Shown in pieces: positions 30,891 to 59,473 of a stretch of DNA of 64,000 bases. Origin of the DNA: Sycobia sp. Sy_11 (taxonomy: Eukaryota; Arthropoda; Insecta; Hymenoptera; Epichrysomallidae); NCBI GenBank assembly GCA_018907035.1, contig JACCIC010000039.1, positions 2,821,001 to 2,885,000 of the forward strand. Direction: 5' to 3'. Position numbers and translations under genes: made by a program. Numbering within the stretch: position 1 is the first letter of the stretch; every line of letters begins with the position of its first letter. The notes under the pieces are model-generated. The model was not told where the DNA came from. It made no database searches and saw only the letters and a program-made list of their open reading frames with translations.

Positions 30891-31668
30891 TTTTTAAGTA
30901 TATTGTCGAGTTTTTTTTTTTAATAATATTTAAATATCATGTAAAAATTAAGTGATGTTATCGAGTTCTATAGTACTGGATACAGAGGTTACCGCCTCCA
31001 CATCCACATCTATATATATATATACGAGGAAGTGGCGAATTGGGAATCCCAAGTCCCCGGCAAAGGTGCGCGCGCGGCGTGCGCGTGACACGCGGGGCGC
31101 TCCGATTGCCGTATACACAATATACTCTCGGCTCATTACGATCGAGTATTATACCTCCGTAGCTGTACGTAAGAAACCCCTCGCGCATCACGGTGCTTTT
31201 CTTATTTCCCTCCCCCACCCCCCCCCTCTTCTTTGTCTCGTCGTCGCCCGCGGAATTAAAATGCGTTTAAAATCCTCGCCCCCTCGTGCCACGATGCGCG
31301 CGCGCGGGTCAAGCGACGAACGTGCGGCGATGAAATAACGCGCGCGCCGTAATAATTCGACCGCGCGCCTCACTCTGTACACGAGTTTGTATACGACTCG
31401 GGCCGCTGCATGGATACCAGTAGATTATACCGCGGCACAAGGTGTATGTTATATACACGTATAAGCCCAATCTAGTTAGTTTACGCCGGTGTGACTCCGG
31501 TATATAATTGTATATATATATATATATATATATAAAAGCGTTTCGGAGCAATAGCGCGATCGCGCACTGCCCCCCCCTCTCGCGCTCGCTCATCCTCTCT
31601 CGCGCGCTCTTATTGCCATCTCTTTTCCTACACACATAGTCTGCCTAGCGCGAAGGCTCGAATCTCGA

Positions 31669-31706
<38 letters not shown>

Positions 31707-31772
31707 CACACACATCACGGAGAGTCGCGCTGCGGGCGCTCCGGCCTATTCGCTCGAACACGCTCGCGAGTG

Positions 31773-31806
31773 TCAGTCCGTCGGTGATTGTCGTGCTGCG
31801 GAGTTG
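31773..31806 (+). promoter_or_regulatory. Candidate Fim core promoter: initiator plus DPE
   Basis: TCAGTC at 31773-31778 matches the arthropod initiator. With its A (31775) as +1, positions +28 to +32 (31802-31806) read AGTTG, an exact fit to the downstream promoter element consensus RGWYV at the required spacing. No TATA box sits at the usual distance. The region is GC- and CpG-rich. It would give an unspliced 5' UTR of about 530 nt to the fimbrin start codon. Transcript data are absent, so the start site is a prediction. Confidence 0.45.
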
Positions 31807-32257
31807 CGCGACGACGCGGTGCAGCACAGCCGGAGTCCGTTGAGAGGCTTTTTCGAGATAGATACACGTATATATTGAGTATATAATCCGCGTATATACA
31901 CTACACACACACATATATAGAGGTGTCATCGCGACTTTTGAACGACACTGGACAGGAGTTGCGTTAATTTACCGCTGTACTATAACCACACTGTGCCGTC
32001 TTCGTCTACAAAAAGAAAAAAAAAGAGAAAAAAAAAATAATAAAGAGGGGGCCTCCGGGCGTGTGTCTGTGCAGCCGACAGAATCTACATTTAATATATA
32101 TATCGCGCGCCTCATTTTTACTACTAACTGCTACTACTGTGCCTTACAACGTTCCTTGGAATTCGGGAAGGAATTCCAAGAGGGGATTCGAGGACTATTG
32201 TAATAGCGGGCGCGGGAGGAACAGGACAGCGACGTTACGGAGCACTGTCTCGGGGAT

Positions 32258-32262
<5 letters not shown>

Positions 32263-32300
<38 letters not shown>
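32263..32300. repeat. (GA)n microsatellite in the Fim 5' UTR
   Basis: GA run of about 38 bp ending 3 nt before the fimbrin ATG. A TGA in frame with that ATG lies at 32262-32264, at the start of the tract. Confidence 0.95.
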
Positions 32301-49202
<16,902 letters not shown>

Positions 49203-49266
49203 TTATATATATATACCCAATATACAGCAATGCAGGAACAATAATCATAGCAACAACGACAGCAAC

Positions 49267-49272
49267 AATAAA
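49267..49272 (+). terminator. Possible Fim poly(A) signal
   Basis: AATAAA lies 65 nt after the fimbrin stop. Other AATAAA-containing repeats occur at about 49420-49440. Confidence 0.4.
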
Positions 49273-50015
49273 GAGAGCGTTAACTCTTTTTCGCCCCTTA
49301 CGTTCGATTATATATAAATATATTTATATATATATATATAATTAGTTTTTGTGTAAATATGTATTGATATCATATACAAACGACTTGTTTTATTATGGCT
49401 CTCCGCGTTTATATTTATATAAATAAATAAATAAATAAATATAAATATATTTATTTATATATTTATTACGGAACGTACTGTTACGCGGCGCACGGTTCGC
49501 GAGCAATTCAAAATTGTCTGCCCATACCCACGTCGCGCCGTAGTTATAGTTGTGCAATTTGCCACGTCTCCTTTCATTCCGATGGGAAATTATTAGTGCT
49601 ATATAACACTTCGTCTTCATAATAATTAGTGTATTATTATTATTATTATTATTATCATTATTATTATCAATAATATTATTATTATTAGATTCTTCCGTAG
49701 AATAACGATGGCCCTGCTGAATTGGGTTATGAAATTTAATTCATATACATCGAAGATTAATTAATTTCTGTGACGCTTTTTATTGTAAAATTTTATATTA
49801 AAATTTATTATAATTAATTTATTATAATAAACTTTAATGTAAAATTTTACAATTAAGAATCCTTATCGAAATTCATGAATCTTCCATGTATTTGAATTCA
49901 CTCTAATAAACCATTTTTCGCAAGGCATATTTTAAATCATGATCTTGTTATAATGAAAATAAAACAAAAAAGAGAAGATTTTTGCGTCAATTTGAACAGT
50001 TAAAAATTTCAAATG

Positions 50016-50016
<1 letters not shown>

Positions 50017-50061
<45 letters not shown>
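50017..50061. repeat. (AT)n microsatellite
   Basis: About 44 bp of AT. Confidence 0.95.
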
Positions 50062-50068
<7 letters not shown>

Positions 50069-50688
50069 TGTATTTATAAGACGGCAGTAGAACAAAGATA
50101 AAATATTTGTTTGTCGCCGAAATTTATAAATTAATTGTAATGACTCTGAAATGAAGTTTATAACGCATATTTCGAAGTTTATAATAATTTCGCCGAACGT
50201 GTGGGCTGTATATTATGAACGGATTAAAACCCATTAAATTTTAGTAACATATATATTATTCAAATTATATATTAATTTAATACTATGCACGTGTTTAATT
50301 ATTTGTGGTATTATACACATTGTAAATAGAGTAGATATATATTTATATTAATAGGGAATGCAAAAACTCTTTGGACCTTATTATTTAGGCTTTCAAATAT
50401 CCTCTGTAAAGTATAGCTAATTAACAGTTTATTATTGTTTTTAACTGTTTGAATTGTTACCCAAGAATAACATATATATATATATCTATATATATATATA
50501 CACGAAATTTTTTTAAGGGAGTTCGGTGTTTACTTTAATATATATACATATAATAATAATATTTTGTTATACTTTTTTACAGTGAATTACTTTTAAAAAG
50601 TTTCACTTAATATAGAAATATTCTTGAAATTAACAAAAAATTGAAATAATGATAAAAATATGTAAGGTACAAGGTCCTTGAACATATG

Positions 50689-51357
50689 AAGAGCTATGTT
50701 TACGTTTGGGTGGATTCTAAAAAAAAAGTAGATAGGTGGAAACTTTATAGTTAGAATTTACCAAATAAAAGCATAGGCTAATTTAATACCAACTAACAGA
50801 CAACTTTATTATATGAACTACTCAAGAGAGACACTTTACTGCTGATATTACAGCTGCCGTTCTTACCTGATCAATATCTCGTAATTGGGGGGGGGGGCGT
50901 TTTACAATGCTTAAAGTCAGATAGAAACAGCTCCATTAAATCAATAGTGATGATAAATATACAACTCCTTGTGAACTCATCTCATTTATAAATTATGAAA
51001 CTTCATTTGTCGTTTTAGTATAAATAATAATACTAGCCATGATTTGAGTGATGTTTTTTTTTTTTTAATTTTATCATTATGTTTTCTTTCCAATGTTGTG
51101 ATAAATAAAGTTTTGTTATTGAGGGCATAATTTTTTTGAACGAAGTGGAAAAAAGGAGTGATTATTTTTCTAAAAAAATGCATCAAGTAACTGTATATAA
51201 TCTTTAACTTGATCGGAGTTCCCAATACGTTTTTCACTGATTAATAAAGCTCATAACATTTATTTTATTTTGACTTAACAAAAAGGGAATGATTGAGAAC
51301 TTCAAAAAAAAATTTTTGTTTCAGTTTCTATGAACCATCCAATCACACATAGCTCTT
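50689..51357. mobile_element. Possible non-autonomous inverted-repeat element
   Basis: AAGAGCTATGT (50689-50699) is matched by its exact reverse complement ACATAGCTCTT (51347-51357). Weaker complementarity continues inward (GGGTGGATTC against GAACCATCC). There is no convincing target duplication and no coding capacity. Confidence 0.4.
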
Positions 51358-51867
51358 TAGAATTCTAATAGTGATACCAATGTGTATACTAATTATGAAA
51401 TCAGCAATTATTATTTATATAAATGCTTCTTTTTAATAATACATAAAAATTGTAAGAAAGCGAATAAGTATACTGCTAATATTCTTCTTCACCTTTTGAA
51501 TGATTTTTGAAGTCATAGTATATATATAATGTATAAATAAGATCGATTTTTTTCTGCATTGTCAATTTATGTTTACTCATATATGTACAAAAGCAAAATA
51601 CTGCGATGCTAATGGTATTACCATCAAGAGCCTAAGGACTATTATTACATGCAAGCGAGATTTCTTGAATTATTTGTATAAAGACGGCCTAATTTTTTTG
51701 CGTCTACTCTGCAATTTACTATGTGCAATAAATTCAAAAATATAAGTATTATAAAGTAAAAAGGATTGATGACTCCAAAATTTTTTGCAGTATATTCACG
51801 ATTTATATAAATATACTATTGATTTGAGATTGCATATATAGTTGTAACATTTTTATATTTATATATA

Positions 51868-51898
<31 letters not shown>

Positions 51899-53516
51899 CA
51901 TGTATTATTATTTGATTTAACGTATTATGCATATATAATATATTAGGAGTAGATAAATAAAATTATGATTATTATAATGCTTCACATTGGAGCTAATGCC
52001 AATAAAATAATTATTAGACTAATTTATAATAGTTTTTATAATAAGATGTAATTATAATCTAAGATTCACAATGCCATAGTCCGTGGTATGCATGGATTTT
52101 CAAACGCACAAACTTGAAACATTGAGTTGTGTTTTACAGAATTATTGATAATAATTAAAAACAATTGGGTATTGAAAATAATTTTTTTTCATAATATACT
52201 TATCACATCAATCAATTTTTATACATATATATTATTGTTTTTATTTATAATCATGTTAAAAAAACAAACATAAAATATAGCGAGGACAATGATTGAAAAT
52301 CAAATCATAATTTTGATGAATTTATTTATTATAAAAAGAAAAGTTGTGTAGAAAGAAGTAAATTCTTATAACACGTTTATAATTTGCTTTACTTTTAGAA
52401 AAATTCTCAAATTACATTTCCGACTGTTTATTTTTATTACAAATAATTTTTTTGCTCTATGGCACTCTATAAAGTAATCACTTTAGAACATATGAAGATT
52501 CTGTAGTGATTACGAAGAACTAATTGGGCTCCTCCTCACTTTTAAAAACTATTACATCGGCATTAAAATTCGTGCATAAAGGGCAAATGGTATTAACAAT
52601 TTTTTGTATAAACATATACAACTATGATGACCAATGACTTTTCGAATTTATACACCATAAATACAATAATTATACTTTGTCTTGATAATCAAGCTAGAGA
52701 CTAGCTTTTTATATTTATAATAATATATTTATAAAAAGTACATCTAATTTTTGCATCGTTCCTTATAATAAATAATGAAAACTGCATTACTATTATAAAA
52801 TTGTGTAGCTTTTTGTAAATGATTTTTTGTACACGCATGTAATCTTGAAAAACGTAATGCATTAATTGTATACTGTGGGACAAGTTGTTGTGCAAATAAA
52901 TAAAGGTAAATAAAGGTTGTTAATTCTTTTAATCATAATTTAATCGTATTATTTCTTTCTAAAAAACGTACTTATACTCAATAAAATTTAACCAGGATTT
53001 AATTGCTGAACTTAACTAATAAAAATTTATTATATAAATTACCAACATTTTCAATTCTGTTATTAATAAGCAATGTTTTATTAATTGTAATAAAGTAGTA
53101 ATTTTCTAATAATTTTATAGTCTTATTCTTTCAATTAAAATAGTTAATTATGTAGCCTAAACTTTAAAAATTACAATAAAGCTTTTCTCTTATTTAAGCC
53201 AATTTATTTGTAAAGGTTTTGAAATAACCAATTCAATTAGAAAAATACTTACTAAAATTTTATGCTGTCATTATATAAATGACATTTACTATATTTATAA
53301 GATTTTATAAATACAGTTGAGTTAATACTGACTATGAATACTTTCTTGATTGCAAATTATTTTATTTTAATTTATTTATTTCCTACATATACTGGAACGA
53401 CTTAAGTACTTGAATTTGAAAGGATATTTGTGTCTTAATTTACTTGCTTTTAATGTTAAAGGAATACTGGAATAATTTTAAATACTTTCAAATTATTAGA
53501 TCATTTTTATCTTAAT

Positions 53517-53522
53517 TTATTT
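53517..53522 (-). terminator. Possible Creld poly(A) signal
   Basis: AATAAA on the minus strand about 32 nt beyond the Creld stop. The distance is short and the DNA AT-rich, so confidence is limited. Confidence 0.35.
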
Positions 53523-53553
53523 ATTTAAATTATTCTAGTTTCGTATAAAATGA

Positions 53554-53777
53554 TTACGAATTTTTATCTACAATACCAACATTTGGCACTGTATCTTGAA
53601 TGCCACTATGTGCAATCATATATTCAGAAACGGATATATAAATGGCTACCAAAATACCAATAATACTAGCAGCATATATATTCCTTTGCAAAATTATTCC
53701 AGTGGCTACTGTGAGTCCTAAATATGTTACATATCGAGCCCAGTTTTCATGAGATTTACGACCTAAGATATCAGCAT
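53554..53777 (-). CDS. Creld: Creld exon 4: membrane anchor and C-terminus
   Basis: The exon encodes NADILGRKSHENWARY, two hydrophobic segments separated by RN, and a short tail ending IVDKNS before TAA (53556-53554). Two C-terminal membrane spans fit the CRELD1-type arrangement rather than the soluble CRELD2 type. Confidence 0.88.
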
Positions 53778-55232
53778 CTGAAAGTGTTAATTTTTATTAC
53801 AAAATAGCATATTTATAAAATATTTTCTTAAACATTTATTTAATCTTTAAAATATATTTTAATACTCACTCATACATATGTTCCCTTTTTTCTTGTAGCC
53901 TTCAGCACATTTATCACACATATCAGGCCCATCTCCTGAACAGCCATCGCAAGCCTTATCACAAGCTATAAAAAAATGTACCATGTAATATACAAGTAAA
54001 ATTACACAAATAAAAGTGTATAAAATTAATGATTAACAGATTTTCTATAAATCATTTTTCGTGAGTGAGCAATATAATATTACATTGAACATTCTGATAT
54101 AATTAGCTCTAAATATTAAAAGAATATAAATATCTAGTAATAAAAGGTATCGTTATATAGATAGAAATGAATTTATATATGAAATTTTTGCATGGAATCG
54201 TATAAATCATATTATATTCAAATGTGAATAAATAATAATAAATAAATATTAATAAATTAACAAATTATAAAAATTGAAGAATTAGGAGACTTCATTCGTA
54301 TTAGAAATATTTATAAAAATAAATGGATATATTGATTTACCTATGCAGGAAAAATGGCCTTCATTATTAACACACAAATTGTTCTTTGGACAACTATTTT
54401 CTAATTCAACACATTCGTCTATATCATAACAGCCTTTGCCTTCAATTTTTTTCCAACCTGGATTACAATCAAGACAGTCCTTAGGACCTCCTCCAGTACA
54501 TGTTCCTTTGCATGCCCGATGGCAAGGAGAACACAGTAATTTGTTATTATCTTTGTATGATTCATAAAAACCGTTGGCACACTCAAAACAATTTTCACCT
54601 GTATAGCCTTTATCACAATTACATTTTCCATTTCCTTTTCTCGTGCCAGAACCTTTACACTTCCCATTACTACTACATACATTGTTTGGATACCCTGGAC
54701 ATTCTTTACACTCTGGTCCGTATTTATTTTTTTCACAGCATTTTTTAGCAGTTTCAATACATAAATATTCGTATAAGTCAGAATTGCTATCTTGTTTTTC
54801 AAACCACCAATCTTCTATGTAACTTTCCAAATCACCTGCAAGAGTATAACACTGAGTTTGACCAAGTTCAACATCGTTACACAATCCTTCTTGTACTTCA
54901 ATTAAACGAACTTCACTCGTTCTATAAGAACCAAGTTTATCTTCTTCCCATGCACTGTCTCCACCTTCAAATTTACCACGTTTTGTTTTTTCCATTCCCT
55001 AAAATTAAAAATGTTATTAATGACTTTACTTTAATTTTTTTTTATATTATATAAGGATATTTACATTTTTAAAACTGTCGACTAATACTTTGCAAGAGGC
55101 ACAAGGAGGAAGTATTACATTTTTTAATTCTTCGCTATTTTTTTTTGGAGCCTTATTAATACCATTTGAATGTACCGTTAAACATAATAATAACAATATA
55201 ACAATGTAAAAAGTTGCATAAATAATTTTCAT
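53554..55232 (-). CDS. Creld: Creld: cysteine-rich protein with EGF-like domains
   Basis: Secretory-pathway/ER protein of the CRELD family, membrane-anchored in the CRELD1 type. Minus-strand exons 55232-55065, 54998-54341, 53965-53870 and 53777-53554 join in frame to 381 residues. Layout: signal peptide (1-22, hydrophobic core IVILLLLCLTV); CASC at 44-47 in the N-terminal cysteine-rich region; tryptophan/glutamate-rich WE segment (DSAWEEDKLGSYRTSEVRL); EGF/laminin-like cysteine repeats; a calcium-binding EGF (DIDECVELENSC); a furin-like repeat (CDKACDGCSGDGPDMCDKC). Two hydrophobic C-terminal segments follow (YVTYLGLTVATGIILQ and IYAASIIGILVAIYISV). Exons are AT-rich. The gene appears complete. 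Confidence 0.93.
53870..53965 (-). CDS. Creld: Creld exon 3: furin-like cysteine repeat
   Basis: The 96-nt exon encodes ACDKACDGCSGDGPDMCDKC followed by AEGYKKKGNICM. Phase 1 at both ends agrees with exons 2 and 4, and splice sites on the minus strand are AG and GTGAGT. Confidence 0.9.
   Translation of the reverse strand, partial: LVIRLAMAVQEMGLICVINVLKATRKKGTYV
54341..54998 (-). CDS. Creld: Creld exon 2: WE domain and EGF repeats
   Basis: The 658-nt exon starts GMEKTKRGKFEGGDSAWEED. It carries the WE segment, cysteine-rich EGF/laminin-type modules (GYPNNVCSSNGKCKGSGTR; CDKGYTGENCFECANGFYES) and most of a calcium-binding EGF with the DIDEC opener. It ends in phase 1 after CIG. Confidence 0.94.
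55065..55232 (-). CDS. Creld: Creld exon 1: signal peptide and CXXC region
   Basis: ATG at 55232-55230 starts MKIIYATFYIVILLLLCLTV, a clear signal peptide, followed by a short charged spacer and LPPCASCKVLVDSFKN. The exon is 168 nt, phase 0, donor GTAAAT. The pair C44/C47 resembles a redox CXXC, but activity is not shown by sequence alone. Confidence 0.92.
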
Positions 55233-56528
55233 AATTTCTTTACAGCAATTGTATAAAATTTATATTAATATATTTTTGTTATCAGTTAATATATAATATT
55301 ACTTTTTACAATCCAAATATTTTTTTAACTTTTTTAAGTTATAAACTGATCAAAAACTGTAAAACTTATTTTAAGGTATGAGTATAAAATTCGTAAGTAT
55401 TATGTTGTTTATGTATTAAAGATAAACTGTTTTGGTTACAATAGTTAAAATACGATAAAGTTAAGTGCTTTTACAAATGTACACGTGTTTACTAAGCCGA
55501 TATCGTCGATTTATATTATTTACTCATATCTGCTCATATAAAACTGTTTGAACTAGTCAGTAAATGAAAATGCTGAAGTAATCGAAAAAATTTAGCCAAT
55601 AGGAAAACGCCACTTTGCTTTTATTCGCCGGTTAGCGGTTAGTGACAGACGACCACGGGTAGCAAAATGAGTGATCATATTGCAGAGCTGCAGTGCAGCC
55701 CTCTACCATCACACATTAGAAATGACTAGTATAATCGCTGTTCTGACGTATGAGCAATACTGAGCATGCGTAAAATAGAAACATAGAAACATGGAATATT
55801 GAAAAAATTTATAAAAATGAAATTGAAAAAAGGAAATATTGTTTACATAAATAAATTATAACACTTCTATTAAAATCCAAAACATTTTTTAATTAAAATA
55901 TTAATATACATTTCCAGTTTTATTATATATAATTTTGTTATTTAATATTATTTCGTTGTAATTGATTTTCAGGATTAAAGAAAATATATAATATTTATAT
56001 AAACAATAAGCGTACGTTATTATATTTCTATACTTCTACGAGTTTTCCTGTTTGTATCCTGTTTGAATCCTATCTACCTGTTTCTGTGGTAAATTTCACT
56101 GGTATAAATCTAGGGTTTTTGCGTTTCGTTTATCTACTAACCTTGCCTATTTAATGCATTTACTTGTATTTATATCGAATATTGACGATATATTTACGAA
56201 ATTTCAATATTAAATCTGATTAAATTAAATAGTAATTGAACATTATAGTTTTACTGTATGTAAAGCTTCACATAAAAATAATAATCTCAGATAAAACACA
56301 AAATATTTGCATTAGAATATTTTTGAGGGAATGATATAATACAGGAATCTCTTAACATTTACTGTTCGTCTCATGTTGAATTTTCGTCAAAATGGTGTAG
56401 CAGAAAATATAGGTACATTTCGTTAGAGAAGAATGTTTCTAGGATCAAAACCAACCAAACCGCAGAACTGATGCATTTTCATATACATTCTATTCATCCA
56501 TGCATGCATGCATTCATACATACATGTA

Positions 56529-56583
<55 letters not shown>

Positions 56584-58840
56584 ACAGCATGGCACTTTAA
56601 ATCGAACGTACTGTGAACGTATATCGTATACCCAACCTTGCATTGGTTGCTTATCCATGTTTCTGTATCTGACAGTGTCGTCAGCAGTGGTGGTGTGGTG
56701 TATGGATTAATTAGTACAGCTGTACTTGTACTTGATGTACTGCCGTTCGTAGTGTCGATTTTGTCAAGTCAATAGCTCGTCCTTCTTTAAAAAAAAGGAT
56801 TAAATACGTTTATAGGATTACTTTGTTCTTGAATTTTCATTATTAATCTTGGAAGATACACAGTTACAGTGAATTCGACTTTATGGCGTGTGAATAACAT
56901 ATATTCGAATATCGGAACTAGCAATCTACTGTTAATGTTCTCGTGTCTATATATTTTTTTATTCCTTTCGCGTTAATTAACCTTCTCCATTAATATTATC
57001 AGTTTTTTTTATAACTTTTTGTGTTTTAAGTAACAAAGAATGAATTTTTTCAAATATTTTAATGTATCTAGACAATGTTCAATATTTTAACAAAGTTGGT
57101 ACTTAAATATTACAGTTATTAGTTGTAAATATATGAAATGGGGTTTTCTAAATTACTTTATTTTTTTGAGTGTGTATGTACTTACATGTTTTAATTAATA
57201 TTATAAGACTATGGACAGACTGAAGAGATGTGAAAATTCTTGCGTGTAATATTGAGTGATATGTGCTTAAAAATATGGTTCTCGATTTCATGTTTATGAA
57301 GAATATCGCATATTGACATATGTGAATATTTAAAAAGTTTGAAAAAATGTAAGTATCTCATATCTGTATTCTTAAAATGTTGTTTTTATTAACGCTAAGC
57401 TTAATCGTATCAAACACCTTTGTAAGAATTTCATAGAAATTATATATTTCATATAAAATTTTGATTAAATATATGCATATTAAATGTTACAAAAGTAGAA
57501 CTTGAACGCAGAAATTTTTTAATGTATTTTTGTTATAACTAAAACAATATACTGTTTAACTCACTGTTTTCTATTTAGTTTTACTATTGTAATTTCTTCA
57601 TGTGGTTGAATATAATGATTATATTTCTTTTCTTTATATTTAATAACCAAATATTGAGTGAAATATATCAATTGGAAATTATTCCATGAGAATAAGCTAT
57701 ATTGTTTTTTCATATGATTTAATACTCCAATCTACTATAATATAGGTTATCGGTATTTCTAATTCTAATTACATAGTTGAAATATATGTATAGTTATAAT
57801 TACCTACTGGTTTCCATAAATCAATAAATAAATGAATAGAAAAGATCTATAATAATCTAATACTCTAACTTTGATGATGGTTTTATTTAATACTATTTTA
57901 TTTGTTATATTTATAAAGTCTTTAAGAAGTTTGTAAGAATTGTGTGTTTTAGTTATGTAGTTAAAGTTATATGTGTATCGTACTTTTGTTTATTAGGCCT
58001 TATAAAAAAAGTAAATAAAAAGCTTTTGTATTCTAATAGTCGAGTATATTATGATATCTTAAATTATATCCTAATTATTTTTTTAGCTACTTTTTGGAAG
58101 TCTGAAAAATGTTTTCTTTTAATAAAACAAGAGATTAAATGTACTTATATTATCTAGATAAGATTTGGTATATTAAAAGAATGTTTTTGAAATATTTTTA
58201 GATCTTAAGCAGTTTTCAGAAAAAACTAAACTTGAACATTATTCTCCTGTAATGAAATTATAGAAAAGATATAAAGAATAATAAAAATCTTTTTACGCAT
58301 CTCGAATATATTTTATCAAGTAATAGATTATTACAATTTTATCATAAAATATATACTATTTTGAATTTTAAAAAGCAAACAATATCAATCTCATTATTTA
58401 TTATATTAAATTGTAGTAAACTATAGAAAAGTAAAATAATAAAAATAAAGATATATTTTTTCAGTTTATTTACAAACAGGTTTTAAAAAAATAATTTAAT
58501 TATAGTATGAGAAAGAATAAGTTGACAATCTACTTGATGAACGAAAATAATTTTTATTACAAGAAAATATTGGACAGATTTTTTTGGATTTACATATAAT
58601 TTTTTTTTCACTTGTTTGCAGTAGCTAGGGCTAATGATATAATATATTCGATACAAAATATCAAGCAAAAAAAAAATTATTTCAGCACGGTAATTATATT
58701 TTTTGCCTCAAGCGATACATTTTTCATGACAATGGGTAGTTGGCTATTGTAACAACAAATATGTGTCATTATAATCGGCAGTATACTATATGTATATATA
58801 TACACACACACATATATGCATTTTATATTATATATTCCAG
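55233..58840. other. Spacer between divergent Creld and ATP10 genes
   Basis: 3.6 kb, AT-rich, presumably containing the promoters of both genes and upstream non-coding exons of ATP10. A GC-richer block at 55625-55740 holds a 20-codon ORF with a good CAAAATG context (55667-55729). An AT run lies at 56533-56580. No coding exon is supported. Confidence 0.75.
56533..56580. repeat. (AT)n microsatellite
   Basis: About 48 bp of TA/AT preceded by ATGC/CATA short repeats. Confidence 0.95.
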
Positions 58841-59151
58841 ATGTGCAAGCATGTCCGAGAGCGGCGTGCAGGAAGCGTGCCAGGAGTTCGAGAACGATCA
58901 AAAGCGCTCCTCGATCTACGTGTTCCCGAGTGCAGCCCCGACGACACTGCCCGCAACGTTGCCGAGCCCGAGCCAGGATCCCCGAGCGACGACCGCAGCC
59001 CACCACCACCACTACCACCACCATCATCATCATCATCATCATCACCATCATCGCCATCATCCGCAGCCACCGGCCCCCCAAGTACCGCGCCAGCAGCCGG
59101 CCGCCGATGCCGAGAGGCCCTGCAGCACCGCCGCCGACTCCAGCGGCCAAA
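58841..59151 (+). CDS. ATP10: ATP10 exon with start codon and poly-His tract
   Basis: The acceptor TATTCCAG ends at 58840. ATG at 58851 starts MSESGVQEACQEFENDQKRS. A histidine-rich tract follows (about 59008-59060, CAT/CAC repeats). Donor GTAATT at 59152 leaves phase 1. With the next exon this makes a threonine codon and stays open, which is the main reason for joining them. The frame is also open before the ATG within the exon (codons TGT GCA AGC), so an upstream coding exon cannot be excluded. Confidence 0.75.
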
Positions 59152-59441
59152 GTAATTTCCACCGCCTCCCCGTCTGGAAATCATTTTCTTAAACACCCGC
59201 ACACCTCCCGAGGATCAGCCCGAGAGCAGGCAACGACAAAAACAAAAACAAAAACAAAAAAAAAAACAGAATCATAAGCAGAAACAGAAACAGACAAATA
59301 AACCCAAACAACAACAAACAATAACGAACGGACGAACGAACGAACGAACGAACGAACAAAATTGCACATTCCCCACTCCCGCGGGCTCGTTCGATATAAC
59401 CCCCCGGCTTTCTCTTGCGCCGCAGCGGCTCTAGCGTCCCT

Positions 59442-59473
<32 letters not shown>

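Larger units (their letters stand above)
17622..31774. other. Kdm5-Fim intergenic region
   Basis: About 14 kb with no coding exon that I can support. It is AT-rich with many microsatellites (listed separately), a 430-bp insertion with direct and inverted repeats (21412-21871), a related repeat (24976-25096) and a possible small inverted-repeat element (29089-29346). From about 30.7 kb it becomes GC- and CpG-rich towards the fimbrin promoter. Short ORFs at 21903-22112 and 24485-24775 have no recognisable features. Confidence 0.8.
49203..53553. other. Convergent spacer between Fim and Creld
   Basis: AT-rich DNA between two converging genes, holding their 3' UTRs. It contains an ATT repeat near 49635-49690, an AT run at 50017-50061, a possible inverted-repeat element (50689-51357) with a ten-G run, and a shorter AT run near 51870-51898. 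No coding exon recognised. Confidence 0.8.

Noticed and set aside
55667..55729. 20-codon ORF with good start context upstream of ATP10
   Set aside because: Splicing from the GT at 55729 to the 58841 exon would create an in-frame stop, so it does not extend the ATP10 protein. It could be an upstream ORF, but no transcript evidence exists.
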